From assembly GCF_900115775.1 (NCBI RefSeq), contig NZ_FOXS01000003.1, forward strand, positions 372,001-436,000: DNA of 64,000 bases, read 5' to 3'. The notes beneath the pieces were generated by a model. The model was not told the origin of the DNA, did not search any database, and was given only the letters and a program-made list of their open reading frames with translations. Positions 28,206 through 37,502 of the stretch are shown here, piece after piece (position 1 is the first letter of the stretch; each line of letters starts with the position of its first letter). A program made the translations under genes and the position numbers. Source of the stretch: Hymenobacter arizonensis (GTDB lineage: Bacteria > Bacteroidota > Bacteroidia > Cytophagales > Hymenobacteraceae).

Positions 28206-29237
28206 CTAGTCGTAGTCTTCTTGGGGCGAGGCAGCGCTGCTGCTAGCCGCGTTGCCGTTCAGTAAGAACTCGCGCAAGCGGTTCACGTGCTTCTTCAATT
28301 CCTCGATTCGTTCGGTTTGGTGCGAGGCGTACACGCCGGGCTCGCGCGTGGCCATGGCGCTGAGCAGGTTACGGCGCTCTTCCATCATGCGCAGAGCCAC
28401 CCATAGGGTTTCCTCCAGGTTGTGCTGGGTTTCGCGCAGCAGAAAATTGGCTGTGAAGGTGTGGCCGGTGTGGCAGCGGTAGCGCAGCACCTGGCCGTGT
28501 TCGAGCTCCCAGAGGTTGCCGCCACAGTCGGGACAGGTAAGGGGCACGATGTGCCCGATTTTTTCGACGTCTTCGGTATTGCCCACAACTCTTTCCGCAA
28601 TGGCGGCCTCGTGTTTAAGGTCTTCGGGTATGTTGGTGGCGGTGGTGTCGGGAACCGTACCGCGCGTAATTTCTTCGAGCAGCGGCCCCAGCATGTTCAG
28701 GGGCACGACGTAATCGACGGCGACGTTGCGAAGGGCCGTTTCCGGCATGCTGGGAAACTCAGCATCTTGCGGGTCTTGCACCACGGCCACGCCGCCGCAG
28801 CGCTTGATAAATTCGAGCCCGGCGGTGCCGTCGTGCAGCATGCCGGTGAGCACCACGCCCACCACCGCTGGCCCGTAGGTAACGGCCGCTGACCGAAACA
28901 AGGCATCGACCGCGGGGCGGTAGTTGTTTTCGCGAGGGCCTTTGGTAACGAAGGTGTAGGGCTTTTGGCGGTCCTTCACCAGCAAGTGGCGGTCGGGAGG
29001 CGCGAGGTAGAGCGTGCCGGCTTCGATGGGGTCGCCGCTCACAGCCAGGCGGCAGTCAAGCTCGGTGTGGCGAGCCAGGCGCTTCACCAAGTGCTCACCG
29101 TCGGAGTCGGGTGCGAAGTGCTGCACTACCAGCACAGCGGCGGTCAGGGAAGCGGGCAGCTGCGCTACCAACTGCACCAGGGCCGGCATACCGCCGGCAG
29201 ACGTACCAATAACAATTAAGTGAGAAGGCGCTGACAC
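28206..29237 (-). CDS. CheB methylesterase domain protein with C-terminal zinc ribbon
   Basis: Protein-glutamate methylesterase fold without the receiver domain that normally regulates CheB. The GTG at 29237 gives MSAPSHLIVIGTSAGG and is preferred over a far-upstream ATG with random-looking residues. The catalytic triad is visible: S13 in GTSAGG, H40 in VVQHFAPD and D136 in GMLHDGTAG. After residue 215 a zinc-ribbon-like segment follows (TCPDCGGNLWEL, then RYRCHTGH), and a helical tail ends in a Ser/Ala-rich end. It is divergent from a CheB/CheR fusion gene. No chemoreceptor gene is in the window, so the target may be another sensory protein. Confidence 0.88.
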   Translation of the reverse strand: MSAPSHLIVIGTSAGGMPALVQLVAQLPASLTAAVLVVQHFAPDSDGEHLVKRLARHTELDCRLAVSGDPIEAGTLYLAPPDRHLLVKDRQKPYTFVTKGPRENNYRPAVDALFRSAAVTYGPAVVGVVLTGMLHDGTAGLEFIKRCGGVAVVQDPQDAEFPSMPETALRNVAVDYVVPLNMLGPLLEEITRGTVPDTTATNIPEDLKHEAAIAERVVGNTEDVEKIGHIVPLTCPDCGGNLWELEHGQVLRYRCHTGHTFTANFLLRETQHNLEETLWVALRMMEERRNLLSAMATREPGVYASHQTERIEELKKHVNRLREFLLNGNAASSSAASPQEDYD

Positions 29238-29566
29238 GGAAATATAAAAGCGAGGTTTCTTACTACTAAGGGGGGGATCCGAAAAAAGGGAGGCGATTCG
29301 ACCCCTGCCGGTGCATCCAGCGTGGCTTCGAGTGCTTTTCAGATAAGCTCTTAATACGGCTTGGTAGTGCAAAAGGCCGGGGAGAGCCGCAATTTTCGGT
29401 TAATTTTGGAGAAGTGTCGCGGCGCGCTGGTCGCCGCCGCGATGCTAGCGGCAACGTAGCCACGCACTCCCGTGGGCGGCTCGTTGAGCTTACCAGTTTC
29501 CAGGGTGCTTGCATTAGCTCTGGCTTTCGTGAGGGTAGGCACTGCCTGCTCGCTTTTATTCATCCC
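29238..29566. other. Divergent promoter region of the two cheB-type genes, 329 bp
   Basis: No gene seen. Longer open frames continue through part of it from both sides but their residues are not protein-like. It must hold promoters for both directions; no perfect core was found. Confidence 0.35.
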
Positions 29567-32500
29567 ATGACTCCTTCCTCGCCCGATTCCGTTGCTGACG
29601 AGCCTGTGCTCGTTGAAACCCCCATTGAGGACCTGCCCCGCGAGCTGCCCGTTTCGGCGGCTCAGCTGCGCATGGTTCAGCGCCAGGAAGAGCCCGAAGA
29701 CAAGTTTCCCCTAGTGGGGCTGGGGGGCTCGGCGGGCTCGCTCAAGGCCTTCGAGCAGTTCTTCCTGAACATGCGCCCCGACAGCGGAATGGCCTTCGTG
29801 GTGATTACTCACCTCTCGCCCAGTCAGGGCTCGGAGCTGGTGGCGGTGCTGCAAAACTTTACGTCGATGCCGGTGCAGGAAGCGGCCGATGGCCTCAAGG
29901 TGCGGCCCAACAACGTGTACGTTATTCCGCCGAACCGCGACATGAGCATCCTGCACGGCACGCTGCTGCTGTTTGCGCCCACGCAGCCCGCGGCGCGCCG
30001 CCTGCCCATCGACCACTTCTTCCAGAGCATGGCCAAGGATGCCCGCGAGCGCGCCGTGTGCGTCATTTGCTCGGGCATGGGTTCCGACGGCACCATTGGC
30101 CTGAAGATGGTGATGGAAAACTTTGGGATGGTGATGGTGCAGTCGCCTGAAACGGCCGAGTACGACTCGATGCCGCGCTCGGCCCTGGCCACCGAGTTTG
30201 TCGACTACGTGCTGCCCGCCGAGCAGCTCCCGGCCAAGCTGCTGGAATACGTTCACAAGCCGCTGCTGGCGCGGCCCCGCCGCGAGGTGGCCGAGTCGGC
30301 GTCGAAGCCGGCCCACGCCCTGCAGAAAATCTTCATCCTCATCCGGGCCCAGACCGGGCACGACTTTTCCTTTTACAAGCGCAATACCGTGTTCCGGCGC
30401 ATCGAGCGCCGCATGAATTCGCACCAGATTCACGAGTTTACGCACTACGTACGCTTGCTGCAGGAAAACCCCGCCGAGGTCGAGGCCTTGTTTAAGGAGC
30501 TGCTGATTGGGGTAACCAAGTTTTTCCGCGACAGGGAGGCCTTCGACAACCTAAAGGCGCGGCTGTTGCCCCTGTTGCGCCAGAAGCCCGCCGATAGCGT
30601 GATTCGCGTGTGGTCGCCGGGCTGCTCCACGGGCGAAGAGGCGTACACCCTGGCCATGACCTTGCTGGAATGCCTGGACGGGGTAGACCCAACGCGCTAC
30701 CTGAAAATTCAGATTTTCGCCACCGACATCAACCCCGATGGCATCGACCAGGCCCGCGCCGGCATGTACCCCGAGAGCATCGAGGCCGACGTGAGCCCCG
30801 AGCGTCTGGCCCGCTTTTTCATCAAAGTAGACGGCTTCTACCAGATAAAGAAAGAAGTGCGCGACGTGGTGATTTTTGCCGTGCACAACCTCACCAAGGA
30901 TGCGCCTTTCACCAAGCTTGACTTGCTGGTGTGCCGCAACCTGCTGATTTACCTGTCGTCCGAGCTGCAGAAAAGCATCTTGCCGGTGTTTCACTACGCC
31001 CTCAACCCCGGTGGCCTGCTGTTTTTGGGGCCAAGCGAAAACCTCACCGGCTTCCAGGACTTGTTTGCGCCGCTGGACGTGAAGTGGAAGATTTCGCGCC
31101 GCTCCGACGCCGCTTCGCCTCTCACCCGCATTGTTAGTTTCCCCTTTTCTCTAGCGCGGCCGCAGGCCAGCCCCGCACCTGCCGCTGGCACTATGCATCC
31201 GAACACTCCCCGTAAAGACGGCCCCTTCGCTACGCTGGTGCAGCGGGTGCTGCTGCGCCAGTACACCCCGCCCGCCGTGGTCATCAACACCAAAGGTGAA
31301 ATCCTGTACGTGAACGGCCGCACCGGCCGCTACCTGGAGCCCGCTCCCGGCCTGGGCGGCATGAACGTGTTTGAAATGGCCCGCGAGGAGCTGAACTACG
31401 AAATCAGCGCAACGGTGCACAAGGCGGCCTCCACCCGGCAAGACGCCGTGGCCGAAAACGTGAAAGTGAAAACCGAGCTCGGCGTGCAGCTCATCCGCGT
31501 CACGGTGAAGTACCTGGAAGAGCCCGAGCAGCTGGCCGGCTTGCTGCTGATGGTGTTTGAGGACCAACCCACGCCCCGCAAGGTGCGCCTGGGCAAAGCC
31601 AGTATGGGCGCCGACCTCAGCCGCGACGCCGTGGTGGCCGCCCTCGAAAAAGAGCTGCAGTACACCAAGCACCGCCTCCAAACCACCATTGAGGAGATGG
31701 AAAGCAGCGTGGAAGAGCTGAAAAGCACCAACGAGGAGCTGCAAAGCGCCAACGAGGAGCTGCAAAGCACCAACGAGGAGGCCATGACCAACAAGGAGGA
31801 GATGCAGAGCCTCAACGAGGAGCTCATGACCCTGAACATGCAGTACCTCAGCAAAACCGAGGAGCTGAGCCTGGCGGCCAACGACATGAAGAACCTGCTG
31901 GACGCCACCGAAATTGCCACCATTTTCCTGGATAATGACATGGTGATAAAGCGGTTTACGCCGCCGGTGCAACGCATCATTTCGCTGATGCCCGGCGACG
32001 TGGGCCGGCCCATCACGCATTTTGCCAGCAACCTGCGGCGCGAGAACCTGGCCCAGGACGTGCAGCAGGTGCTCGACCGCCTGGTGAGCGTGGAAGCCAA
32101 CATCCAGACCACCACCGGCGAGTGGTACGTCATGCGCATACTGCCCTACCGCACGCTGGATAACTACATCAGCGGGGCCGTCATCACCTTCACCGACATC
32201 ACCGACCTCAAAACCCTGGAAGCCCAGCTGCAGGAAAGCAGCCGCATGGCCGAGGCCGTGGTAGAAACCGTGCGTGAGCCCCTGCTGGTGCTCGACCACC
32301 GCTTGGCGGTGCTGGCCGTGAGCCAGTCGTTTGCCGAGCTGTTTGGAGTAGAGCCGACCGAGGCTAAGGGCCGGCCCCTAAGTGAGCTCGACGGCGGCAT
32401 GTGGCGGCAGCCCGAGGTGCGCCAGCGCCTCGAAAAGCTGCTGAAAGAACCCGGTGCTGCTTTCGACGACTTTCGGTTTGAAGCGGACTTTCCGGGCGCC

Positions 32501-32599
32501 GGACTTCGTCAGCTGCAGGTGTACGGCCGCTGCATTGCCAACGACCTTGCCTCGAAAAGCAAGCTGCTGCTGGGGGTACGGGACGTAACGCCGCAGTAA
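29567..32599 (+). CDS. CheB-CheR-PAS fusion protein
   Basis: A 1010-residue soluble signalling protein. The ATG at 29567 (MTPSSPDSVADEPVLVETP) replaces a 51-codon longer frame. Residues about 45-230 are a CheB domain (GLGGSAGSLKAFEQF, VITHLSPSQGS, GMGSDGTIGLKM). Residues about 245-510 are a CheR methyltransferase (GHDFSFYKRNTVFRRIERRM, SAM loop VWSPGCSTGEEAYTLAM, ATDINPDGIDQARAG). A PAS-like part follows, then a long coiled coil (about 690-780, with repeats such as STNEELQSANEELQSTNEE) and two more PAS domains; it ends without a histidine kinase. The separate PAS kinase gene 387 bp downstream may supply that output. Confidence 0.92.
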   Translation: MTPSSPDSVADEPVLVETPIEDLPRELPVSAAQLRMVQRQEEPEDKFPLVGLGGSAGSLKAFEQFFLNMRPDSGMAFVVITHLSPSQGSELVAVLQNFTSMPVQEAADGLKVRPNNVYVIPPNRDMSILHGTLLLFAPTQPAARRLPIDHFFQSMAKDARERAVCVICSGMGSDGTIGLKMVMENFGMVMVQSPETAEYDSMPRSALATEFVDYVLPAEQLPAKLLEYVHKPLLARPRREVAESASKPAHALQKIFILIRAQTGHDFSFYKRNTVFRRIERRMNSHQIHEFTHYVRLLQENPAEVEALFKELLIGVTKFFRDREAFDNLKARLLPLLRQKPADSVIRVWSPGCSTGEEAYTLAMTLLECLDGVDPTRYLKIQIFATDINPDGIDQARAGMYPESIEADVSPERLARFFIKVDGFYQIKKEVRDVVIFAVHNLTKDAPFTKLDLLVCRNLLIYLSSELQKSILPVFHYALNPGGLLFLGPSENLTGFQDLFAPLDVKWKISRRSDAASPLTRIVSFPFSLARPQASPAPAAGTMHPNTPRKDGPFATLVQRVLLRQYTPPAVVINTKGEILYVNGRTGRYLEPAPGLGGMNVFEMAREELNYEISATVHKAASTRQDAVAENVKVKTELGVQLIRVTVKYLEEPEQLAGLLLMVFEDQPTPRKVRLGKASMGADLSRDAVVAALEKELQYTKHRLQTTIEEMESSVEELKSTNEELQSANEELQSTNEEAMTNKEEMQSLNEELMTLNMQYLSKTEELSLAANDMKNLLDATEIATIFLDNDMVIKRFTPPVQRIISLMPGDVGRPITHFASNLRRENLAQDVQQVLDRLVSVEANIQTTTGEWYVMRILPYRTLDNYISGAVITFTDITDLKTLEAQLQESSRMAEAVVETVREPLLVLDHRLAVLAVSQSFAELFGVEPTEAKGRPLSELDGGMWRQPEVRQRLEKLLKEPGAAFDDFRFEADFPGAGLRQLQVYGRCIANDLASKSKLLLGVRDVTPQ

Positions 32600-32986
32600 A
32601 AGCCAGCACCTGGCCATGATTGCTGCGGTAGCGCCCGTTTAGCTATCGCAGCACTTCTAGTGCTGGTGCCCACCAAGCAGGCGATTCTACCGGTGCCAAC
32701 CCCCAGCGCCGGAACGAATTCCTGCAGCACATGCTGAAAACTTTTTTATTAATGTGGTTTTAGCTCAGGCCTCGTGCTAAAAAGCTGCCAATCAACTCCA
32801 ATAGTATGTTGCTTATATCAGCCTTGCCGTTGAGCTTTCGGCAGGAAATGCCCCGTTGATGCGCGGCCAGCTATGGTTAAGATTGGCTAATTAACGTATA
32901 CATTGTGAGCTAGTCACCTTCCTCCTGCTTTCACGCAGTCCCACTACCGCTGCTGTACAAACAAGGGCTCATTCTCGTCCTTAGCT
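32600..32986. other. Intergenic region, 387 bp
   Basis: No gene, hairpin or clear promoter core is visible between the CheB-CheR fusion and the PAS kinase. The last 120 bp are less GC-rich and likely carry the kinase promoter. Confidence 0.35.
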
Positions 32987-35743
32987 ATGAATAACGAATA
33001 CGCTTCTGGCTTGAACCTGTTTGAAGAAGGAGAGAGGCCCCCAATGACGGACGTGCATGCGGCCCTGGCATCGCTGCGTTCGCGCGCAGAGCGGCGGCAA
33101 TACCTGGTGACCCAGGGAACAGAAAATAGGTCACCCGAAGAGGTAAAGCGCATGATGCAGGAGCTGCAGGTGCACCAGATTGAACTTGAAATGCAATACG
33201 AAGAACTGCTGCTGGCCCAAACCGAGGTGCAAAACGCCCGCGCCCAGTACGTGGACCTGTACGATTTTGCCCCAGTGGGCTATTTCACGCTCACGGCCAC
33301 TGGCCTTATTCAGCAGCTGAACCTGTGCGCCAGTAAGCTGTTGGGCACCGTGCGCCAGCGCCTGATGGGGCGGCGTTTTGCGTTGTTTGTGGCCCCCAAC
33401 AGCCGGCTTGAATTCGGGCAGTTTCTGGCCCGCGTACTCTCCACTTCGCGCACGCTGAGCTGCGATATTATGTTGCAGCGGGAGGACGGCACCCCGTTTC
33501 ATGCCCTGTTGGAAGGCTTACGCATGGAGGAATCTCCGGAGAATGTGGCCGCCAACCCCCAGTGCCGGCTGGCCGTGATAGACACTACTGCCCGCCACGA
33601 GACCACCGCCGCGCTGGCTGCCAGCGAAGCGCGCTTCCGTCGGCTTTTCAACGACAGCCACGACGCCGTGCTGCTGCTGCAGGGGCATACGTACATTGAC
33701 TGCAACACCGCGGCCTTGCGCCTGGTGGGGGCAAGCCACCGGGACGAGATAGTGGGGCGCAATGCCTGGACGCACACGCCAGAGGTTCAGCCCGACGGCC
33801 GGCGTACCGTCGAAATATTTCGAAAGTCGGTGGAGGAGGCCATGCACACGGGCTCCAAGCGCTGCGAATGCCTGATGCACAAGGTGACGGGCGAGGAAAT
33901 TTGGATTGAAGCCGTGCTCACGCCCATTGAGGACGGGCACGGCAAGCCCCCGCTGGTGCACATTATTTGGCGCGACGTGACCGCCGAGCGCGCTGCCGTG
34001 GAGCAGTTGCGCGAAAGCGAAGCCCGGCTAAGCCTGGCCTTGGATGCTTCTGAGACCGGCATCTTCACCTGGGACCTCACCCACAACCAAGTGGTGTGGG
34101 ACGAACGCGCCCAGGCCATCTTCGGCTTGGTGCACAGCCCCCAGCCCGTGCCGGTGGAGGTGCTGCGCGAACGGTTTCATCCCGCTGATGCTGCCCGCGT
34201 GTGGGAAGCTACCGAGGTAGCCATTGCCACGAAGTCGCCGCTGGCCCTCGACTACCGGGTAGTGTGGCCCGATGGCTCGGTACACTACGTGTCGACGGCG
34301 GGCCGGGCCATTGCCAACGAGCGAGGAAAGCTAAGGGGCTTTGCCGGCGTGATGCGTGACGTTACGGCCATTTACACCGCTGAAGAAGAGCTGCACTACA
34401 AAAGCCTGGTGATGGCCGGGGTGCTTGATAACCTGCCCGTGGTGCTGGCCCGACTGCAGCCGGACGGAACCATAATTGAGCGCACGGGAGCCGAACTCGC
34501 TAACCCGGGCCTGTCGAAAGAAGCCACGCTGGGCCGCAACGTGTTGGACCTTTTTCCTCGTTACCGCGAGCAAATCAAGGTGATTTTGGAGGGCGGACAC
34601 AACGACTTTCTGGCCACCGTGGAGGGCGACGAGCAGAACTTGCACGTGCACATCTACGGCTTCTTCGACCAGCAGCAGCAGCAAGCCCTGCTGCTGGTAT
34701 TTGATGTGACGGAGATTGAGGAAAAGAAAAGCCAGCTGCTAGCCGAAAAGGAGTTCACCGAGAGCCTGTTGCAAAACAGCGTAGACGGCATTGTGGCCAT
34801 TGACCGCACTGGCATTGTTACGGCCTGGAACCGCCAAGCCACCCGCTATTTTGGCCAGGAGGCCAGCGACGTATTGGGCCAGCCCCTGTTCGATGTGCTG
34901 CCCCGGCTCGACTGCGACGAAGCCAAAGAGGTAGTGGGCCGGGTGCTGGCTGGCGAGCAAGTGCTACTGGCCGGCCAGCCATTCGAGCACCGCGCCGGGC
35001 ACTACGATGCCTACCACGTGCCGCTGCGCCAGCAGGGAGAAATCACGGGCATTCTCATCATCTTCCGGGACGTGACCGAGCGCGACCGGCTGGCCGAAGA
35101 AGCCACCCAGCTGCGCCTGCGCCAGCAGCAGGACGTGCTGTCGGCCATTCTTACCACGCAGGAAACCGAACGCAAGCGCATTGCCGAGGCCCTGCACAAC
35201 GGCTTGGGTCAGGTGCTATACGCCACCAAGCTGAGCTTGGAAGGGCGGGGCGGCACACCGTCCTCGCCGCGGGCTTCGCTGAAGCTGCTGCACGAGGCCA
35301 TTCAAACCACTCGCACCATCTCCTTCGAGCTCACCCCCGGCATATTGGAGGACTTTGGCCTGCGCACGGCCCTGCTGGAGCTCAGCAAGCGCATCACGCC
35401 CACCGGCCTGCCCGTGCATCTGCACCTCGTGAACCTGGAGGAGCGCCTGCGCCCGACGGTGGAAATTGCCGTGTACCGCATTGTGCAGGAGCTGCTCAAT
35501 AATATTATGAAGCACGCCCAGGCCACCGAAGTGGTGGTGCACGTGGTTCGCGAAAAGCAGCGCTTAGAAGTGAGCGTGGAAGACAACGGCTGTGGCTTCG
35601 ACCCCAACGCGCTGACCACTTTGCCGCTGGCTGGCATGGGCCTGTCGGGGGTGCGCAACCGCGTGGCCCTGCTCGGCGGGGTGCTTTCCATCGACTCCCG
35701 CCTGGGCCAGGGCACCATCGTCAGCTTCTCGCTCGACGAGTAG
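32987..35743 (+). CDS. Multi-PAS sensor histidine kinase (HisKA_3 / NarX type)
   Basis: A 918-residue soluble kinase. After an N-terminal coiled region (MMQELQVHQIELEMQYEELL) about five PAS domains follow (roughly 75-175, 210-330, 345-460, 470-575, 590-705; for example LYDFAPVGYFTLTATGLIQQ). The dimerisation and phospho-acceptor domain has H737 in ERKRIAEALHNGLGQVLY, and the ATPase part shows NNIMKHAQATEVVVHV, EDNGCGFDP and GMGLSGVRNRVALLGG. This is the class that pairs with LuxR/NarL-type regulators; none is in the window. Its position after the CheB-CheR fusion suggests a joint pathway. Confidence 0.92.
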   Translation: MNNEYASGLNLFEEGERPPMTDVHAALASLRSRAERRQYLVTQGTENRSPEEVKRMMQELQVHQIELEMQYEELLLAQTEVQNARAQYVDLYDFAPVGYFTLTATGLIQQLNLCASKLLGTVRQRLMGRRFALFVAPNSRLEFGQFLARVLSTSRTLSCDIMLQREDGTPFHALLEGLRMEESPENVAANPQCRLAVIDTTARHETTAALAASEARFRRLFNDSHDAVLLLQGHTYIDCNTAALRLVGASHRDEIVGRNAWTHTPEVQPDGRRTVEIFRKSVEEAMHTGSKRCECLMHKVTGEEIWIEAVLTPIEDGHGKPPLVHIIWRDVTAERAAVEQLRESEARLSLALDASETGIFTWDLTHNQVVWDERAQAIFGLVHSPQPVPVEVLRERFHPADAARVWEATEVAIATKSPLALDYRVVWPDGSVHYVSTAGRAIANERGKLRGFAGVMRDVTAIYTAEEELHYKSLVMAGVLDNLPVVLARLQPDGTIIERTGAELANPGLSKEATLGRNVLDLFPRYREQIKVILEGGHNDFLATVEGDEQNLHVHIYGFFDQQQQQALLLVFDVTEIEEKKSQLLAEKEFTESLLQNSVDGIVAIDRTGIVTAWNRQATRYFGQEASDVLGQPLFDVLPRLDCDEAKEVVGRVLAGEQVLLAGQPFEHRAGHYDAYHVPLRQQGEITGILIIFRDVTERDRLAEEATQLRLRQQQDVLSAILTTQETERKRIAEALHNGLGQVLYATKLSLEGRGGTPSSPRASLKLLHEAIQTTRTISFELTPGILEDFGLRTALLELSKRITPTGLPVHLHLVNLEERLRPTVEIAVYRIVQELLNNIMKHAQATEVVVHVVREKQRLEVSVEDNGCGFDPNALTTLPLAGMGLSGVRNRVALLGGVLSIDSRLGQGTIVSFSLDE

Positions 35744-35881
35744 CGGAACAGCCGCCGCGCCAAAAGGAAGTCTGATCTCCAACATTTAGCGGGAGGAAGT
35801 TGTAACTTTCGCAGGGCGCTGATTGTCTGGTCTTCGAGGGGGCACACCGTGTGCCTTTTCAGGCAGCCCGTTACCAATGAT

Positions 35882-37012
35882 ATGTTTCTAGCCAAACAAA
35901 GCATACGAACGATGCTGGCCGGCGCGGGGCTGCTGCTGGGCCTGGCCGCCTGCGAGCGCAGCCCGGGCGCCGTGGAGCCGGAAGACCCCACGGGCCCCGT
36001 GACCGGGCCCACGGCTTACAACCTGATAATCCCCAGTAATTTCCCGACACCTCCCGCCCAGCCGGCCGATAACCCCCTCACGGTGGAGGGCGTGACGCTG
36101 GGCCGGCGGCTGTTCTACGAAACGGCCTTGTCGCGGAACAGCGCCGTGTCGTGCGGGACGTGCCACCGCCAGGAGCTGGCTTTCACCGACGGGCTGGCCC
36201 GCTCGCGCGGCGTGAACAACGCCCAGACCACGCGCAGCTCCATGTCATTGGCCAACCTGCTGTGGGAGCCCAAGCTCACCTGGGACGGCGAAGCCAGTAC
36301 CCTGGAAACCCAGGCCCGCATTCCCATCGAGAAGCCGGAAGAAATGCACCAGTCGTTGCAAGTAGGCGTGGCGCGCCTGCAGCAGTTGCCGGCTTACCCG
36401 CCGCTGTACCGCCAGGCCTTCGGCAGCAGCACCATCACCGAAGCGAACACGCTCAAGGCCCTGGCCCAGTTCCAGCGCACCCTCATTTCGGGCAACTCGC
36501 GCTACGACCAGTTCCGGCGCGGCAACCGCACGGCGCTCTCAACCTTCGAGCAGCAGGGGCTGGTGCTGTTCAGCACCCACCCCGACGGCCGGATGCGCGG
36601 CGGCAACTGCGGCGACTGCCACAGCGGCGACCTGCAAACCAACCACACCTTCAGCAACAACGGCCTCGACGTTAACCCGCCGGACCGCGGCCTGGGCCTG
36701 CAAACCGGCCTGCCCACCGACGATGGCAAGTTCCGGGTGCCGTCGCTGCGCAACATAGCTCTGACGGCGCCCTACATGCACGACGGCCGCTTTGCCACCC
36801 TAGAGCAAGTGGTGGACCACTACAACGAGCACGTGGCCCTGAATAGCCCCACCATCGACCCGCTGATGCTCAACACCACCAACGACCCGCGCCAGCTGAG
36901 CCGCACGCTGGAGCTCACGGCCGACGAGAAGGCCAAGATTGTGGCCTTCATGCGCACGCTCACGGACTCTACGTTTATCCGGGACCCACGCTTTTCGCGG
37001 CCTCAGCCGTAG
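35882..37012 (+). CDS. Cytochrome c peroxidase-like diheme lipoprotein
   Basis: Diheme c-type protein of the CcpA/MauG superfamily, reducing H2O2 in the periplasm. The ATG at 35882 leads a lipoprotein signal (LAGAGLLLGLAACERS, lipid Cys in LAAC). Two heme-binding motifs are visible, SCGTCHRQELAFTDG and NCGDCHSGDLQTNH. LGRRLFYETALSRNSAVSC and VPSLRNIALTAPYMHDGRF, with the Met ligand, are typical of this family. The length of 376 is slightly long because of the Pro-rich leader after the lipobox. A TAACTTTC sequence at 35813-35820 could be the promoter core. Confidence 0.9.
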   Translation: MFLAKQSIRTMLAGAGLLLGLAACERSPGAVEPEDPTGPVTGPTAYNLIIPSNFPTPPAQPADNPLTVEGVTLGRRLFYETALSRNSAVSCGTCHRQELAFTDGLARSRGVNNAQTTRSSMSLANLLWEPKLTWDGEASTLETQARIPIEKPEEMHQSLQVGVARLQQLPAYPPLYRQAFGSSTITEANTLKALAQFQRTLISGNSRYDQFRRGNRTALSTFEQQGLVLFSTHPDGRMRGGNCGDCHSGDLQTNHTFSNNGLDVNPPDRGLGLQTGLPTDDGKFRVPSLRNIALTAPYMHDGRFATLEQVVDHYNEHVALNSPTIDPLMLNTTNDPRQLSRTLELTADEKAKIVAFMRTLTDSTFIRDPRFSRPQP

Positions 37013-37174
37013 GCGCCGGGCTCCCCTGAGGGCAGAATTTTGCAGGTTTCGCGCAGCAATTCTATGCCGCGATGCCGTGGGCCAGCCGGTAATTTTGTAG
37101 AGTTGATTCGGGGCTTGCTAACGCGTAGGCTTACGGACTTTTCTCAATTTTTCAACTAGCTTTTACTTTTCGCC

Positions 37175-37390
37175 ATGTCAACTCTTCGCTTTAAAACGAC
37201 CATCAACTGCGGCAACTGCATTCGGGCCGTGACGCCCACGCTGAACCAGGAAGTAGGCGCCAACAACTGGCAGGTAGACACCGCCAGCCCCGACAAGGTG
37301 CTGACCATCACTGCAGACCAGGTATCTGCCAGCCAGGTAATGGAGGCCGTGGAAGCTGCCGGCTTCGAGATTCAGCCACTAGCCCAATAA
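37175..37390 (+). CDS. Heavy-metal-associated (HMA) domain protein
   Basis: A 71-residue CopZ/Atx1-like protein. The metal-binding Cys pair is in TINCGNCIRAVTPTLNQE (CxxC), where the usual Met before the first Cys is replaced by an Asn-preceded form. The beta-alpha-beta-beta-alpha-beta order is clear, ending QVMEAVEAAGFEIQPL. It probably carries Cu(I) or another soft metal. No copper ATPase is adjacent; its neighbours are the cytochrome c peroxidase and a T9SS protein. A terminator hairpin follows at 37444. Confidence 0.88.
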   Translation: MSTLRFKTTINCGNCIRAVTPTLNQEVGANNWQVDTASPDKVLTITADQVSASQVMEAVEAAGFEIQPLAQ

Positions 37391-37443
37391 GTTGGACCTG
37401 AGCGGGGGCGAGCAGTCGCCTTCCGCACTAGTGCATAAAACGA

Positions 37444-37475
37444 AGAAAGGCGGCCCTAAGCAGGGCCGCCTTTCT
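37444..37475. terminator. Bidirectional intrinsic terminator
   Basis: AGAAAGGCGGCCCT and AGGGCCGCCTTTCT form a perfect stem with an AAGC loop, between the convergent HMA gene and the T9SS gene. Confidence 0.88.
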
Positions 37476-37502
37476 TGTTGGCATTTGGTGGAGCGAGGGA
37501 CG

